Below are positions 1-8,286 of a stretch of DNA of 64,000 nucleotides, in pieces. The DNA is from RGIG3102 sp964525015 (lineage in GTDB: Bacteria > Bacillota > Clostridia > Oscillospirales > Ruminococcaceae): positions 78,256-142,255 of the forward strand of contig CAZGFY010000003.1 in assembly GCA_964525015.1 (NCBI GenBank), given 5' to 3'. Under the pieces are notes generated by a model, which saw only the letters and a program-made list of their open reading frames with translations, was not told the origin of the DNA and made no database searches. A program made the position numbers and the translations under genes. Every line of letters starts with the position of its first letter. Position 1 is the stretch's first letter.

Positions 1-1
1 T

Positions 2-154
2 ATAGAAAACTATGAAGAAAAAAGAAAAGCCCTTGATTTATTATTAGTAAACGCTGGGCACACTGGAGATTTTAATTATCCAGAAAATATGGTTGATATA
101 ACTGCTGTTTATAAAATAATTTGCAAAGACTACACAGCTAAAGCAAGGGTTTAA
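2..154 (+). CDS. C-terminal end of a PNPOx-like (pyridoxamine 5'-phosphate oxidase family) protein, partial
   Basis: The window opens inside this reading frame. About 50 codons run to a TAA just before the ribosome binding site of the next gene. The tail contains EEKRKALDLLL followed by a short C-terminal beta segment. This matches the end of NimA/NimC-type flavin-binding split-barrel proteins of the pyridoxamine phosphate oxidase superfamily. The FMN-binding part lies outside the window, so the assignment rests on a short tail only. It could be another small split-barrel protein. Only 11 bases separate its stop from the next start, so the two are probably co-transcribed. Confidence 0.5.
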   Translation: MENYEEKRKALDLLLVNAGHTGDFNYPENMVDITAVYKIICKDYTAKARV

Positions 155-165
155 GGAGAAAATAT

Positions 166-1251
166 ATGTATTCATCAACAAAAATAAAACTTGAAAAGGT
201 TAGGGAATTGCTTTCTAGAGTGAAGGCTGATGCAATAGTTGTAAAAAGCTATGAAAACCGCCTTTATTTAACAGGATTAAAAGCTAGCTGGGCTGTTGTA
301 ATAATAACAAAAAAAGGGCAGTACTTTTTATGCGATGATAGATATTCTGAAATTGCCACAAGAGAACTTGTTCCACTTGGATTTAATGTAGTTGTTGGGA
401 CAACGGTTCAAACTATGAAAAATATTAATAATATAATGCAAGACGATAGAGTGTCAGTTATGCTTTTAGAGAGCGATGGAATTAGCCACGAAGACTATCT
501 AGCTTTTGAAACAGCACTTTGGGCAAAAACTTTCCCTTTAAAAACTCAGCTTCAAAAACTTCGTGCAGTTAAAGATTTATCAGAAATCGAAAATATAAAA
601 ACAGCCCAAAGAATAAATGAAAAATGTTTTGAAGAAATATTAAAATTTATCTCTGTTGGATTAACAGAAAAGGAAATTGAGGCAAAGCTTGTTCATTTAA
701 TGCTTGAAAATGGCTCAGATTTAGATAAATTTCATATCTGCTGTATAAGTGGAAAAAACTCAAGCCTTGTTCATGGCAGAGCGAGTGAGAGAATTTTAAG
801 AGATGGCGATGTTTTGCTTTTAGAGTTTGGTGCTGTTTATAATGGATATAGAAGTAATATGGCAAGAACAGTTTGCATTGGCTATGCAAGCGAAGAATTT
901 AAAAAGGCATACGAAGTTGTTAAAAATTCCTTTGTTATTGCTATGCAAAATATTAATAGCGAAAAAAGTGCTAAAAAAATTGATGAAGAAGTGAGAACAT
1001 ATATCGAGAAAAGCGGATATAGAGGCTGTTTTAATCATTCATTAGGTCACGGAATAGGAATTGATTTAAATGAAGCGCCTATTTTAAACCCAAGCTCATC
1101 AGATATGATAACGCCAGGAAATGTATTAGCAATTGAGCCTGGGGTGTATATTAAAGAGAATTTTGGCATCAGAATCTGCGATATGATTTACCTGTCAGAA
1201 AATTCAATCGAAAATCTAACAAGGGCTACAAAAGAATTAATTATTTTATAA
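166..1251 (+). CDS. M24-family (Xaa-Pro aminopeptidase-like) protein with altered metal ligands
   Basis: The 361-aa protein has the creatinase-like N-terminal domain (about 1-130) and the pita-bread M24 fold (about 135-361) of PepP/PepQ/YqhT proteins, at the usual length. The ATG follows AAGGAGAA. Active M24B enzymes bind two metals through D-D-H-E-E. Here the first Asp is E220 (LLLEFGAVYNGY), the second is N231 (RSNMART), the His is kept (H295 in GHGIG), the fourth ligand E324 is kept (IEPGVY), and the last Glu is C338 (GIRICD). The substrate His usually found in the VHE motif is N302. The fold is therefore clear, but peptidase activity is doubtful. It may be a pseudoenzyme or use another chemistry. 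A strong terminator follows it. Confidence 0.85.
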   Translation: MYSSTKIKLEKVRELLSRVKADAIVVKSYENRLYLTGLKASWAVVIITKKGQYFLCDDRYSEIATRELVPLGFNVVVGTTVQTMKNINNIMQDDRVSVMLLESDGISHEDYLAFETALWAKTFPLKTQLQKLRAVKDLSEIENIKTAQRINEKCFEEILKFISVGLTEKEIEAKLVHLMLENGSDLDKFHICCISGKNSSLVHGRASERILRDGDVLLLEFGAVYNGYRSNMARTVCIGYASEEFKKAYEVVKNSFVIAMQNINSEKSAKKIDEEVRTYIEKSGYRGCFNHSLGHGIGIDLNEAPILNPSSSDMITPGNVLAIEPGVYIKENFGIRICDMIYLSENSIENLTRATKELIIL

Positions 1252-1278
1252 AAAATAAATTGCATATAAATATAAAAA

Positions 1279-1310
1279 ATGACGATTTTAAAAATCGTCA
1301 TTTTTTTATA
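1279..1310 (+). terminator. Rho-independent terminator
   Basis: An 11-bp perfect stem (ATGACGATTTT pairing with AAAATCGTCAT) is followed by seven T residues. It closes the M24 gene and, because it is symmetric, can also serve the convergent gene at 1320-2765. The core is shared with terminators at 9476 and 45238. Confidence 0.85.
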
Positions 1311-1319
1311 TAATAGATT

Positions 1320-2765
1320 TTACAAAGGTAGAGTGTCTTTTAAATTTTTGAATTGTATAGCTAGTTCATTAAAATTATTATAAAATGTTGGCTGGGTTTG
1401 CCAATTATCAGGCATGCTATTAATCATTACCCAAATTAAGGTTTCATCCATTGAAAGATATAAATTTGAATCAAGTTGTCTTACATGCAAATCTGCCACA
1501 AAATGCATGACATGTTGTTCTTCTGAAAACATATCAACTTGGAAATTATTTATTTGATTATTTGAATCGTGCCAGATAGTTATGCCATTGACTATCTTTG
1601 TGGCATTGCTATTATATTGCTCTGCATACATTCTAGCTGTACCATTTAAATTATAAACTCCGGCTTGATATAAATTTCCATCATATTTTAGAGATATTGA
1701 TAGGTAGTTATCCTTTTCAGTATCAAGTAAAATAATCACTTCCTCACCTTTGTATATAAACTCTATAGCACTAACTTTAGTAGAAGAGTTGGATTCATTT
1801 ACATAAAAATGAATTGTTCCGTCTTCAATATCATCAAATAACATAATAATCATATCGGTATAAATTTTTACATTATTAACAATATAATTATCCAAATATT
1901 CATCATACTCTTCTATCGTATTAAAGTCTTTTTGCATTAAGCTGTATGCATCTTTAAAATCAACAAGGAAATTATCTAAGGCAAATATTAAATCTGTTTT
2001 ATTAATAGTTAGTGAATATTTATCAGCACTTAATGTTTTTGTTGGTGATAGTGAAAACATTTCTAATTCCTTTGTTACATTTTCACTAACGGTGATTTCT
2101 TGAGTAGTGATTAAACTTTCAATCATATTATTTACACTAGAAGTAATTTTAATACTATTTTCTTTGTATGGTGTATTTAAAAAAGTTTCTATGTAATCAA
2201 CATTTTCAGCAGATAACCCATAAACCAATGATAAATATTCTTCTATCGCAGCTAAATCATCCACATCCCCAGCAAAATCTCCCTCAACAAACAAAGTGTC
2301 GGTTATACTAACTAAATCTCTAGATACATTAAACTCGCTAAAGTCATCTAGGTATGATAGGCCAAGCGCCAATTGGTGATTTGGAAAATCTACCACACCA
2401 TACACGCCATCCTCGGCCACAGTGCCATCTTCGTATATATGATTAACTGAAAAATAATAATTACTACTTTTATATGAATTAAAGTAATTAATAAGTTCAA
2501 TATCATCCCATAATCGAACACGCTGCTCTTGGATTGCATCTAATGATGCATCTAAGCTTTCAGCTAAAATTTGAGCATTTTGAGCGTTTTCTGCTTTTTG
2601 TGCTGCTAATCTTTGCTGATATATATACACTAAACCAGATATAAGAATAATTGAAATAATAGAGTTTATTATAAAAAACTGCTTTATTTTTTTATTGTTC
2701 TTATATTTTTTATTATCTAATTTTTTTAAATCTTCGCCATACATATCATTTATAATATCACTCAT
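1320..2765 (-). CDS. membrane-anchored protein of unknown function, 481 aa
   Basis: I do not recognise this protein. Residues 1-28 are charged and cytoplasmic in character (many Lys, Asn and Asp). They are followed by one hydrophobic segment at about 29-49 and a short Ala/Gln-rich helix, then a large acidic domain of about 420 residues with many Tyr, Asn and Asp. That is the layout of a type II membrane protein with an exported domain. No Cys-lipobox, enzyme motif or repeat is visible. The start is preceded by AGAGGGG in the coding sense. It stands alone on the minus strand, facing the M24 gene across a shared terminator. A cell-envelope or sporulation role is possible, but nothing in the sequence shows it. 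Confidence 0.75.
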   Translation of the reverse strand: MSDIINDMYGEDLKKLDNKKYKNNKKIKQFFIINSIISIILISGLVYIYQQRLAAQKAENAQNAQILAESLDASLDAIQEQRVRLWDDIELINYFNSYKSSNYYFSVNHIYEDGTVAEDGVYGVVDFPNHQLALGLSYLDDFSEFNVSRDLVSITDTLFVEGDFAGDVDDLAAIEEYLSLVYGLSAENVDYIETFLNTPYKENSIKITSSVNNMIESLITTQEITVSENVTKELEMFSLSPTKTLSADKYSLTINKTDLIFALDNFLVDFKDAYSLMQKDFNTIEEYDEYLDNYIVNNVKIYTDMIIMLFDDIEDGTIHFYVNESNSSTKVSAIEFIYKGEEVIILLDTEKDNYLSISLKYDGNLYQAGVYNLNGTARMYAEQYNSNATKIVNGITIWHDSNNQINNFQVDMFSEEQHVMHFVADLHVRQLDSNLYLSMDETLIWVMINSMPDNWQTQPTFYNNFNELAIQFKNLKDTLPL

Positions 2766-2879
2766 AAAATTGCACCCCTCTTTTAATTACTATTAAAATA
2801 ATTTTAACATATATATATGTAAAAATCTAAAATAATTTATGTGTTATATGTTAACAAATAGCACAAACAAAGTGTATTT

Positions 2880-2907
2880 TTGCATTTTTATAAAATAATG
2901 CTATAAT
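2880..2907 (+). promoter_or_regulatory. sigma-A-type promoter with extended -10
   Basis: TTGCAT at 2880-2885, a 16-bp spacer, and TATAAT at 2902-2907 preceded by TG-C (extended -10). It lies 33 bases upstream of the ATG of the small membrane protein at 2941. Confidence 0.65.
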
Positions 2908-2940
2908 AATTATTATAAATAATTATTAAGGAAATAAATT

Positions 2941-3123
2941 ATGTATTATTCATTTTTAAGTTTTACAAAAGAAGATTTTATGCTTATCCCTATTGAGTTT
3001 TGGGTAGGGCTTGTTGTTGTTTTTTTTATAGTTTACATTTTAGTTTATAAGTATTTCACTAAAAAGCTAATTGAAAAAGAACTTGAAACCAACGATAAAG
3101 AAAAGGATAAGGATTTTAATTAG
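2941..3123 (+). CDS. small single-pass membrane protein, 60 aa
   Basis: This is a 60-residue protein with one strongly hydrophobic segment (about 17-38: IPIEFWVGLVVVFFIVYILV). It is followed by a very basic then acidic tail (KKLIEKELETNDKEKDKDF). The ATG follows TAAGGAAAT, and a good promoter lies just upstream, so a real gene is likely despite its size. A second in-frame Met at residue 14 is possible but lacks a clear ribosome binding site. Function is unknown. Its last eight bases overlap the last codons of the convergent phosphoesterase-like gene, and no terminator lies between them. Confidence 0.6.
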   Translation: MYYSFLSFTKEDFMLIPIEFWVGLVVVFFIVYILVYKYFTKKLIEKELETNDKEKDKDFN

Positions 3124-3781
3124 AATTATCCGATAATAAATAAAAATTCTTATAAATCCCTTGAACTTTAGGGGACACATATTTATCCATATGATACCAG
3201 CCGAAATACCATTTGGTATACTCGGTGTGTTTATTTACTTCATCTAAAAATAAGGCTGTGTTCCCAGGCTGTCTGCCATCGCTTAAATTTAAAAATAAAT
3301 CTATCGAGCTACTAGGCCCGTGAGTTAAAATATAATCAACTTTTAGATTATGCTTTTTTAAATTTTCGTAAGCTGAAACGAATTCTTCGTGAGTAGGGGA
3401 GAAATCCTCTATTGAAAAATTCACATCGTCATTATCATATCCGCCAAAGCAGAATAATTTCTTGCCTTCAATTTCTAAAACTTCGCCACGTTTAATATAG
3501 TAAATTTTATTTTTTATTATTTCTTTTGCCTTTGCATTATTATAAACAGTGTCAGGGTATAAATTAATAGTTGGCATTTTATCACGGGTGCCATCGATAA
3601 ATAGAATTTTAAAAGGGAGCTTGGAGAGTTTTTTTAGAGTTTTAATTTCAGCCTTTGAATTATCCCAAACAAAGCCAAAGTCACCTAAAATTATAACGGT
3701 GTCCCCTTTTTTTATTATTTTAGTTTCTTTAGAAGTTAAATGCTCAATATCTGCGTGAGTATCGGAAGTTAAGAATATCAT
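3116..3781 (-). CDS. calcineurin-like metallophosphoesterase homologue with degenerate active site
   Basis: The 221-aa protein has the order of blocks of the Clostridia metallophosphatase family. D7-T-H9 is in the first strand (FLTSDTHAD), D34 in ILGDFG, then the third and later blocks follow. The third block, normally GNHE or GNHD, reads G64-T-R-D67, so the bridging Asn and catalytic His are missing. The last block, normally GHxH, reads G194-W-Y-H197, so one metal-ligand His is Trp. H154 in ILTHGPS is kept. The remaining ligands could hold at most one metal, so phosphatase activity is uncertain. It may be a nucleotide- or protein-binding pseudoenzyme. It is read convergently with, and overlaps, the small membrane protein at 2941. 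Confidence 0.8.
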   Translation of the reverse strand: MIFLTSDTHADIEHLTSKETKIIKKGDTVIILGDFGFVWDNSKAEIKTLKKLSKLPFKILFIDGTRDKMPTINLYPDTVYNNAKAKEIIKNKIYYIKRGEVLEIEGKKLFCFGGYDNDDVNFSIEDFSPTHEEFVSAYENLKKHNLKVDYILTHGPSSSIDLFLNLSDGRQPGNTALFLDEVNKHTEYTKWYFGWYHMDKYVSPKVQGIYKNFYLLSDNSN

Positions 3782-3823
3782 TAAATCACCTTATTTATTT
3801 CACTTTAAAATTACAATCATTTA

Positions 3824-3832
3824 TGGTATAAT
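3824..3832 (+). promoter_or_regulatory. extended -10 promoter element
   Basis: TGGTATAAT forms a consensus extended -10 (TG-N-TATAAT), with only a weak TTTAAA at the -35 position. It lies about 75 bases upstream of the DD-carboxypeptidase start. Confidence 0.5.
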
Positions 3833-3906
3833 ATTCCGTATTATATATTTTAGAAATGCTAAACCATATATGGTATATTATATCGAATTACAAAAGGAAT
3901 GTCTAT

Positions 3907-5241
3907 ATGAAAAAAATTATAAGTATTATTTTACTAACAGCAGTGATGTTTTCTATTTTTGCTTTGCCTAGCTTTGCAATAAATGAGGCAAGATACGAAA
4001 TCCCATTTGAGGTAGATGCACAAAGCTATGTTTTGTATTCTCTTGATACAAAGGAAATAATATTTGAAAAAAATATGCACGAAACATATGTTCCAGCATC
4101 GCTAACTAAATTAATGACAACCTATCTTGCCTTTGAACATATTGAAGATTTAGATAACACTATGATAACAGCGCCATCCTATGTTTATGATGAATTAGTT
4201 GGAATGGGGGGCTCACACGCTGATATCTGGGCAGGCGAGGCTGTTTCGGCGGATAATTTAATTCACGCTATGCTACTTCCATCAGGAAATGAGGCGGCTA
4301 ATATAGTTGCTGATTATTTAGGTGGTGGAAATATGGGCAATTTTTATATGATGATGAATACCCAAGCACAAAAACTAGGTATGCTAAATAGTAATTTCAC
4401 AAATGCCCACGGACTTTTTACTGATAATCATTACACAACTGCATATGATATGCTCCAGCTTGCAATAGCCTGCTATGAAACCCCAGGATTTATGGAAATT
4501 GCAACTAAGACTACACACTATATGCCAGCAACTGAGCTTGCAAGACATTCACAGCCTTATTTAATAACCTCAACTATAACAATGCAAAATCCATCTTCGG
4601 ATTTTTATCAGCCATATATTCGTGGAATGAAAACCGGCTCTTTGCCAGAAATAGGGCACAACTTTGTAACGGTTTGCGAGGCGAATGGAGAAAAATACAT
4701 TTTAGTTATTATTGGTGCAGATGATTATCCATCAAAATCAGCTTTTTATACAACGCCAGTTATAATGGATTATTTTTATGAAAACTACTCTTTAAAAAGT
4801 GCAAACAGCCTAGAACTTCCAGTTACAGAAGTTAATTTAAAATACGCAAGTGAGAGCGATGTTTTGCTTTTATATCCAAATAGTCAGGTTATGAGTATAT
4901 TGCCAAACACAGTTGATGAAACTAGCTTTTCTAAAGAATACAATATCCCACAAAGTGTTTCGGCTCCTATTAATGAGGGGGACGTTGTTGGAACTGTTGA
5001 TTATTTTTTAGCAGGGCAAAAGGTTGGCACTAGTGAATTAGTTAGTGCGAAAAGCTATGAGAGAGATAATGTTATCTATGTTATAGAAAAAATAAAAGAA
5101 TTTGCAACATCTTTATATTTTAGAGTTGTTATAATTGTTACAGTTATTTTAGCAGGACTATACTTTTTATTTGCCTATATGCATATTAATAAACAAAAAA
5201 AGATGAATAAAATTATCAGAACTAAAGGCAATAAAAGATAG
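3907..5241 (+). CDS. serine-type D-Ala-D-Ala carboxypeptidase (DacA/DacF family, low-molecular-mass PBP)
   Basis: The enzyme trims the terminal D-Ala of peptidoglycan stem peptides outside the membrane. I chose the ATG at 3907 because AAAAGGAA lies before it and the product then begins with a signal peptide (MKKIISIILL, ending near SFA). The family triads are all present: S65-x-x-K68 (SLTK), S126-G-N128 and K242-T-G244. A C-terminal beta-rich domain follows. Near the end is one hydrophobic segment (about 396-420) then a lysine-rich tail, so it is anchored by a transmembrane helix rather than an amphipathic one. The length (444 aa) is normal. Which paralogue it is (vegetative DacA or sporulation DacF/DacB) cannot be decided here. 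Confidence 0.93.
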   Translation: MKKIISIILLTAVMFSIFALPSFAINEARYEIPFEVDAQSYVLYSLDTKEIIFEKNMHETYVPASLTKLMTTYLAFEHIEDLDNTMITAPSYVYDELVGMGGSHADIWAGEAVSADNLIHAMLLPSGNEAANIVADYLGGGNMGNFYMMMNTQAQKLGMLNSNFTNAHGLFTDNHYTTAYDMLQLAIACYETPGFMEIATKTTHYMPATELARHSQPYLITSTITMQNPSSDFYQPYIRGMKTGSLPEIGHNFVTVCEANGEKYILVIIGADDYPSKSAFYTTPVIMDYFYENYSLKSANSLELPVTEVNLKYASESDVLLLYPNSQVMSILPNTVDETSFSKEYNIPQSVSAPINEGDVVGTVDYFLAGQKVGTSELVSAKSYERDNVIYVIEKIKEFATSLYFRVVIIVTVILAGLYFLFAYMHINKQKKMNKIIRTKGNKR

Positions 5242-5284
5242 CTTACAATAAAATTAGTAAGCCTTTGAAAGGGAAAAATATTTA

Positions 5285-5806
5285 ATGAAAGATGTTTATA
5301 TAGTATTATCACGCTCGGGAACTATTTTAGCAAGGGCGATAAGAGCGTTTACCAAAAAATATTACAATCACACTTCTATTGCTTTTGATTTAAGCTTAGA
5401 GCCGTTTTATTCTTTTGGAAGAAGAAACCCAAAACATATGTTTCCAGCTGGATTTATAACAGAAGGGGTACACTCAGGCTTTTTTAAACTTCACCCAACA
5501 ACTAAAATCTGCGTTTTAAAAACACAGGTTAGCGAAAGCGATTTTGAAATAATACAAGAGCGATTACAACCTTTTATAAATGAGCCTTTAAAATATAAAT
5601 ACGGCGTTTTTCAAATGCCATATATGATGTTTAATAAGCCATACACACCAAAAACAGAGTATGTTTGCAGTGTGTTTGTTGCAAGTCTTCTTCGAGATAT
5701 ACTGCCTTTTGATAGGGATTACACAATGATGTATCCAGAAGATTTTTATCAATTTAATTTTGAAAAAATCTATGAGGGAGATGCTGGAGATTATTTCTTA
5801 AAATAA
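5285..5806 (+). CDS. YiiX-like permuted papain-fold (NlpC/P60 superfamily) protein
   Basis: This is a 173-aa soluble protein. The order His first (H29 in YYNHTSIAF) and Cys late (C128 in YVCSVFVASLL) is that of the circularly permuted papain-like amidases such as YiiX/YaeF. In these the catalytic Cys lies in a helix after the His strand. No signal peptide is visible, so it is probably cytosolic. The substrate is unknown; relatives act on amides, lipids or cell-wall peptides. It lies 43 bases after the DD-carboxypeptidase and 17 bases before pncB, all on the same strand, so it is probably in one transcript. The assignment is by motif spacing only. Confidence 0.6.
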   Translation: MKDVYIVLSRSGTILARAIRAFTKKYYNHTSIAFDLSLEPFYSFGRRNPKHMFPAGFITEGVHSGFFKLHPTTKICVLKTQVSESDFEIIQERLQPFINEPLKYKYGVFQMPYMMFNKPYTPKTEYVCSVFVASLLRDILPFDRDYTMMYPEDFYQFNFEKIYEGDAGDYFLK

Positions 5807-5823
5807 AAGAAAGGGATATTTTT

Positions 5824-7287
5824 ATGATTAATAGTAAATTCTCAGTTAAAGAGCCTAGAAACCTATCTATGCTAACAGATTTTTATGAATTAACAATGGC
5901 GAATGGCTTTTTTAGTAGCGAAATGAGGGACACTGTTGCAGTGTTTGATTTGTTTTTTAGAAAAGTTCCGGATAATGGTGGGTTTGCTATTAGTTGCGGA
6001 TTAGAGCAGGTTATTGAATATTTAGAAAACCTCTCTTTTACTCAAAATGATATCGAATTTTTAAAAAGTAAAAATATATTTTCTGATGAATTTTTAGATT
6101 ATCTATTGAAATTTAAATTTTCTTGCAATGTTTACGCGATGAAAGAAGGAACGCCAGCATTTCCAAAAGAGCCAATGATGGTTATCGAAGGGCCTGTTAT
6201 CCAAGCACAGCTTATCGAAACAATGCTACTTGTTTTAATAAATCATCAAACCCTAATTGCAACAAAGGCGAATAGAATAGTTAGAAGTGCGATGGGAAGA
6301 GATATCCAAGAGTTTGGGGCAAGAAGGGCACAAGGGGTCGACGCTGCTGTTTTAGGCTCAAGAGCAGCTTATATTGCAGGCTGCAAAGGCACTTCAAACA
6401 CCTTAGCTGAAAGAGATATGGCAGTTCCAGCGTCTGGCACTATGGCGCATAGCTGGGTGCAGATGTTTGATAGCGAATACGAGGCGTTTAAAACTTATGC
6501 TAAATTATATCCAGATAATTGCATATTATTAATTGACACATACTCTGTTTTAAAATCAGGAATTCCAAATGCAATAAAGGTTTTTGATGAAGTTTTAAAG
6601 CCTATGAATAAAAGGCCAGTTGGAGTTAGGATTGATTCAGGGGATATTGCATATTTTTCAAAAAAAGCAAGAAAACTACTAGATGATGCAGGATATGCCG
6701 ATTGCAAAATTATAGCATCAAATGCTATGGACGAATATATAATTAGAGATTTAATTTTAAATGAAGCTAAAATTGATTCTTTTGGTGTTGGCGAAAATTT
6801 AATCACCAGCCGTTCGGCGCCAGTTTTAGGGGGAGTTTATAAGCTCGTTGCAATTAAAAGAGATGGAAAATACATTCCTAAAATAAAAATTAGCGAAAGC
6901 TTTGCGAAGATAACACTTCCATATAAAAAGCAGGTTTACAGAATTTTTTCAAATGAAACAGGTAAGGCGTTAGCTGATTATATCGCTATTTTTGATGAAG
7001 AGGTTGAGCATTTAAATGAAATAACAATTTTTTCTCCACTCGAGCCTTGGAAAAAACAGCATCTTGAAAATGTTAGCATAAAACCGTTATTAATAGAAGT
7101 TTTTAAAGAAGGAAAAAAGGTTTATAATACGCCCAAAATAGAAGAAATTAAGGAATATACAAAAATTCAATTAGATAATTTATGGGACGAGGTAAAAAGA
7201 TTAGAGTTTCCGCATATATATTATGTAGACTATTCTTATAAATTATGGAGCGAGCAAAGAAGGCTCCTTGAAGAAAAACAAGGATAG
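5824..7287 (+). CDS. pncB: nicotinate phosphoribosyltransferase
   Basis: This enzyme converts nicotinate, PRPP and ATP to nicotinate mononucleotide, the entry step of NAD salvage. The 487-aa length and the family blocks fit the Firmicute PncB type. They are: N-terminal LTDFYELTMANGFF; the central block EFGARRAQG with GSRAAYIAGC (about 160-185); GTMAHSWVQMF (about 205); and the phosphate-binding strand VRIDSGD (about 270) with IIASNAMDEY. An AAAGGGA box precedes the ATG. A later product of this window, the NadD-YqeK fusion, catalyses the next step, so both halves of nicotinate salvage are encoded here, though at separate places. Confidence 0.95.
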   Translation: MINSKFSVKEPRNLSMLTDFYELTMANGFFSSEMRDTVAVFDLFFRKVPDNGGFAISCGLEQVIEYLENLSFTQNDIEFLKSKNIFSDEFLDYLLKFKFSCNVYAMKEGTPAFPKEPMMVIEGPVIQAQLIETMLLVLINHQTLIATKANRIVRSAMGRDIQEFGARRAQGVDAAVLGSRAAYIAGCKGTSNTLAERDMAVPASGTMAHSWVQMFDSEYEAFKTYAKLYPDNCILLIDTYSVLKSGIPNAIKVFDEVLKPMNKRPVGVRIDSGDIAYFSKKARKLLDDAGYADCKIIASNAMDEYIIRDLILNEAKIDSFGVGENLITSRSAPVLGGVYKLVAIKRDGKYIPKIKISESFAKITLPYKKQVYRIFSNETGKALADYIAIFDEEVEHLNEITIFSPLEPWKKQHLENVSIKPLLIEVFKEGKKVYNTPKIEEIKEYTKIQLDNLWDEVKRLEFPHIYYVDYSYKLWSEQRRLLEEKQG

Positions 7288-7314
7288 AAAAACGAAAAGG
7301 GACGGTTTTTTATT

Positions 7315-8151
7315 ATGGAAATTGTTTTTATTATAAGTATACTTAGTATAATGGGTATAGTTTTTTTATACTGGCAAAATAAAGGGCTTAGATTAAATAA
7401 AATTGAATACACAAATTCAAAAATTAAAAAAGGCCTAGACGGATTTAAAATTCTTCACATTTCTGATTTTCATAATGATAAAATATTATTAAATGATGTT
7501 GTGAGATTGGCAGAAAAGCAAAGTCCGGATATTGTTTTAATTACAGGGGATATTATCGACTCTAGAAAAACAGATAAGAACACGGCTCTTAAATTACTTT
7601 GCGAATTAAATAAAATTTCTAAAGTTTACTATGTTACAGGAAATCATGAAAATAGGCTGTTAGGCCTTGGGATTTTTAAGGAAGAGATAATAAAAACAGG
7701 AACTTTTTTATTAGATGATAGAAAAATAGTAATGAAAGTAAATGATGAAATTTTTTCGATTATCGGAGTTTCTGACCCTGATTTTCAAACAAAAGAAAGA
7801 AAAGAAAAGGAAGAAAAATATTTAAAGACAGTGAATAAACTATCCCTTGGAGATGGAACTTTTAAAATTCTTCTAGCTCACCATCCTGAATATTTTAAAA
7901 ACTATGCAAATGCAAATTACGATTTAATCTTTTCAGGTCACGCCCACGGAGGACAGTTTTCAATTCCATTTACAGATATAGGGGTGTTTGTTCCAGATCA
8001 AGGCTTGTTTCCAAAATATGCAGCGGGAATTAAAAAAGAAAAAGAGTCTACTATAATTATAAATAGGGGAATAGGAAATTCGCTTTTTCCTTTTAGATTA
8101 TTTAATCGCCCTGAGATAATTTTAATAGCATTAAAAAGCTTAGATGCTTAA
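7315..8151 (+). CDS. membrane-anchored metallophosphoesterase (YkuE-like)
   Basis: The 278-aa protein has a single N-terminal hydrophobic segment (about 1-18) followed by a complete calcineurin-like domain. All metal-binding blocks are intact: ISDFHN (about 52-57), TGDIID (about 80-85), TGNHEN (about 107), LAHHPEYF (about 187) and SGHAHGGQF (about 209). That contrasts with the degenerate homologue at 3116-3781. Related proteins (YkuE, YaeI) act at the membrane surface on lipid or nucleotide phosphoesters; the substrate here is not known. It follows pncB by 27 bases on the same strand and is closed by a terminator. Confidence 0.85.
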   Translation: MEIVFIISILSIMGIVFLYWQNKGLRLNKIEYTNSKIKKGLDGFKILHISDFHNDKILLNDVVRLAEKQSPDIVLITGDIIDSRKTDKNTALKLLCELNKISKVYYVTGNHENRLLGLGIFKEEIIKTGTFLLDDRKIVMKVNDEIFSIIGVSDPDFQTKERKEKEEKYLKTVNKLSLGDGTFKILLAHHPEYFKNYANANYDLIFSGHAHGGQFSIPFTDIGVFVPDQGLFPKYAAGIKKEKESTIIINRGIGNSLFPFRLFNRPEIILIALKSLDA

Positions 8152-8173
8152 TGAGTATGGCTAAAAATAAAAG

Positions 8174-8196
8174 AATGGCGAAAGCCATTTTTTTTT
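8174..8196 (+). terminator. Rho-independent terminator
   Basis: AATGGC-GAAA-GCCATT is a six-pair stem with a stable GNRA-type tetraloop, followed by seven more T residues. It ends the dac / YiiX-like / pncB / phosphoesterase group. Confidence 0.85.
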
Positions 8197-8210
8197 GAAA
8201 TAAAATTATA

Positions 8211-8239
8211 TTGTATTGAGAATATATTTATGATAGTAT
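8211..8239 (+). promoter_or_regulatory. sigma-A-type promoter
   Basis: TTGTAT at 8211-8216, a 17-bp spacer, and TAGTAT at 8234-8239 preceded by TG-A (extended -10). It sits 47 bases before the MFS gene. The same -10 form (TGATAGTAT) is used upstream of infC. Confidence 0.55.
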
Positions 8240-8286
8240 AGGGATAGTTTTATAAAAAATCTAATATTTATCAAAGGAAAAAAATT

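Noticed and set aside
3907..5241. DD-carboxypeptidase as a sigma-F-dependent dacF
   Set aside because: GTATA occurs upstream but no matching -10 follows at 15 bases; the visible promoter is a sigma-A extended -10, so the sporulation-specific name is not supported.
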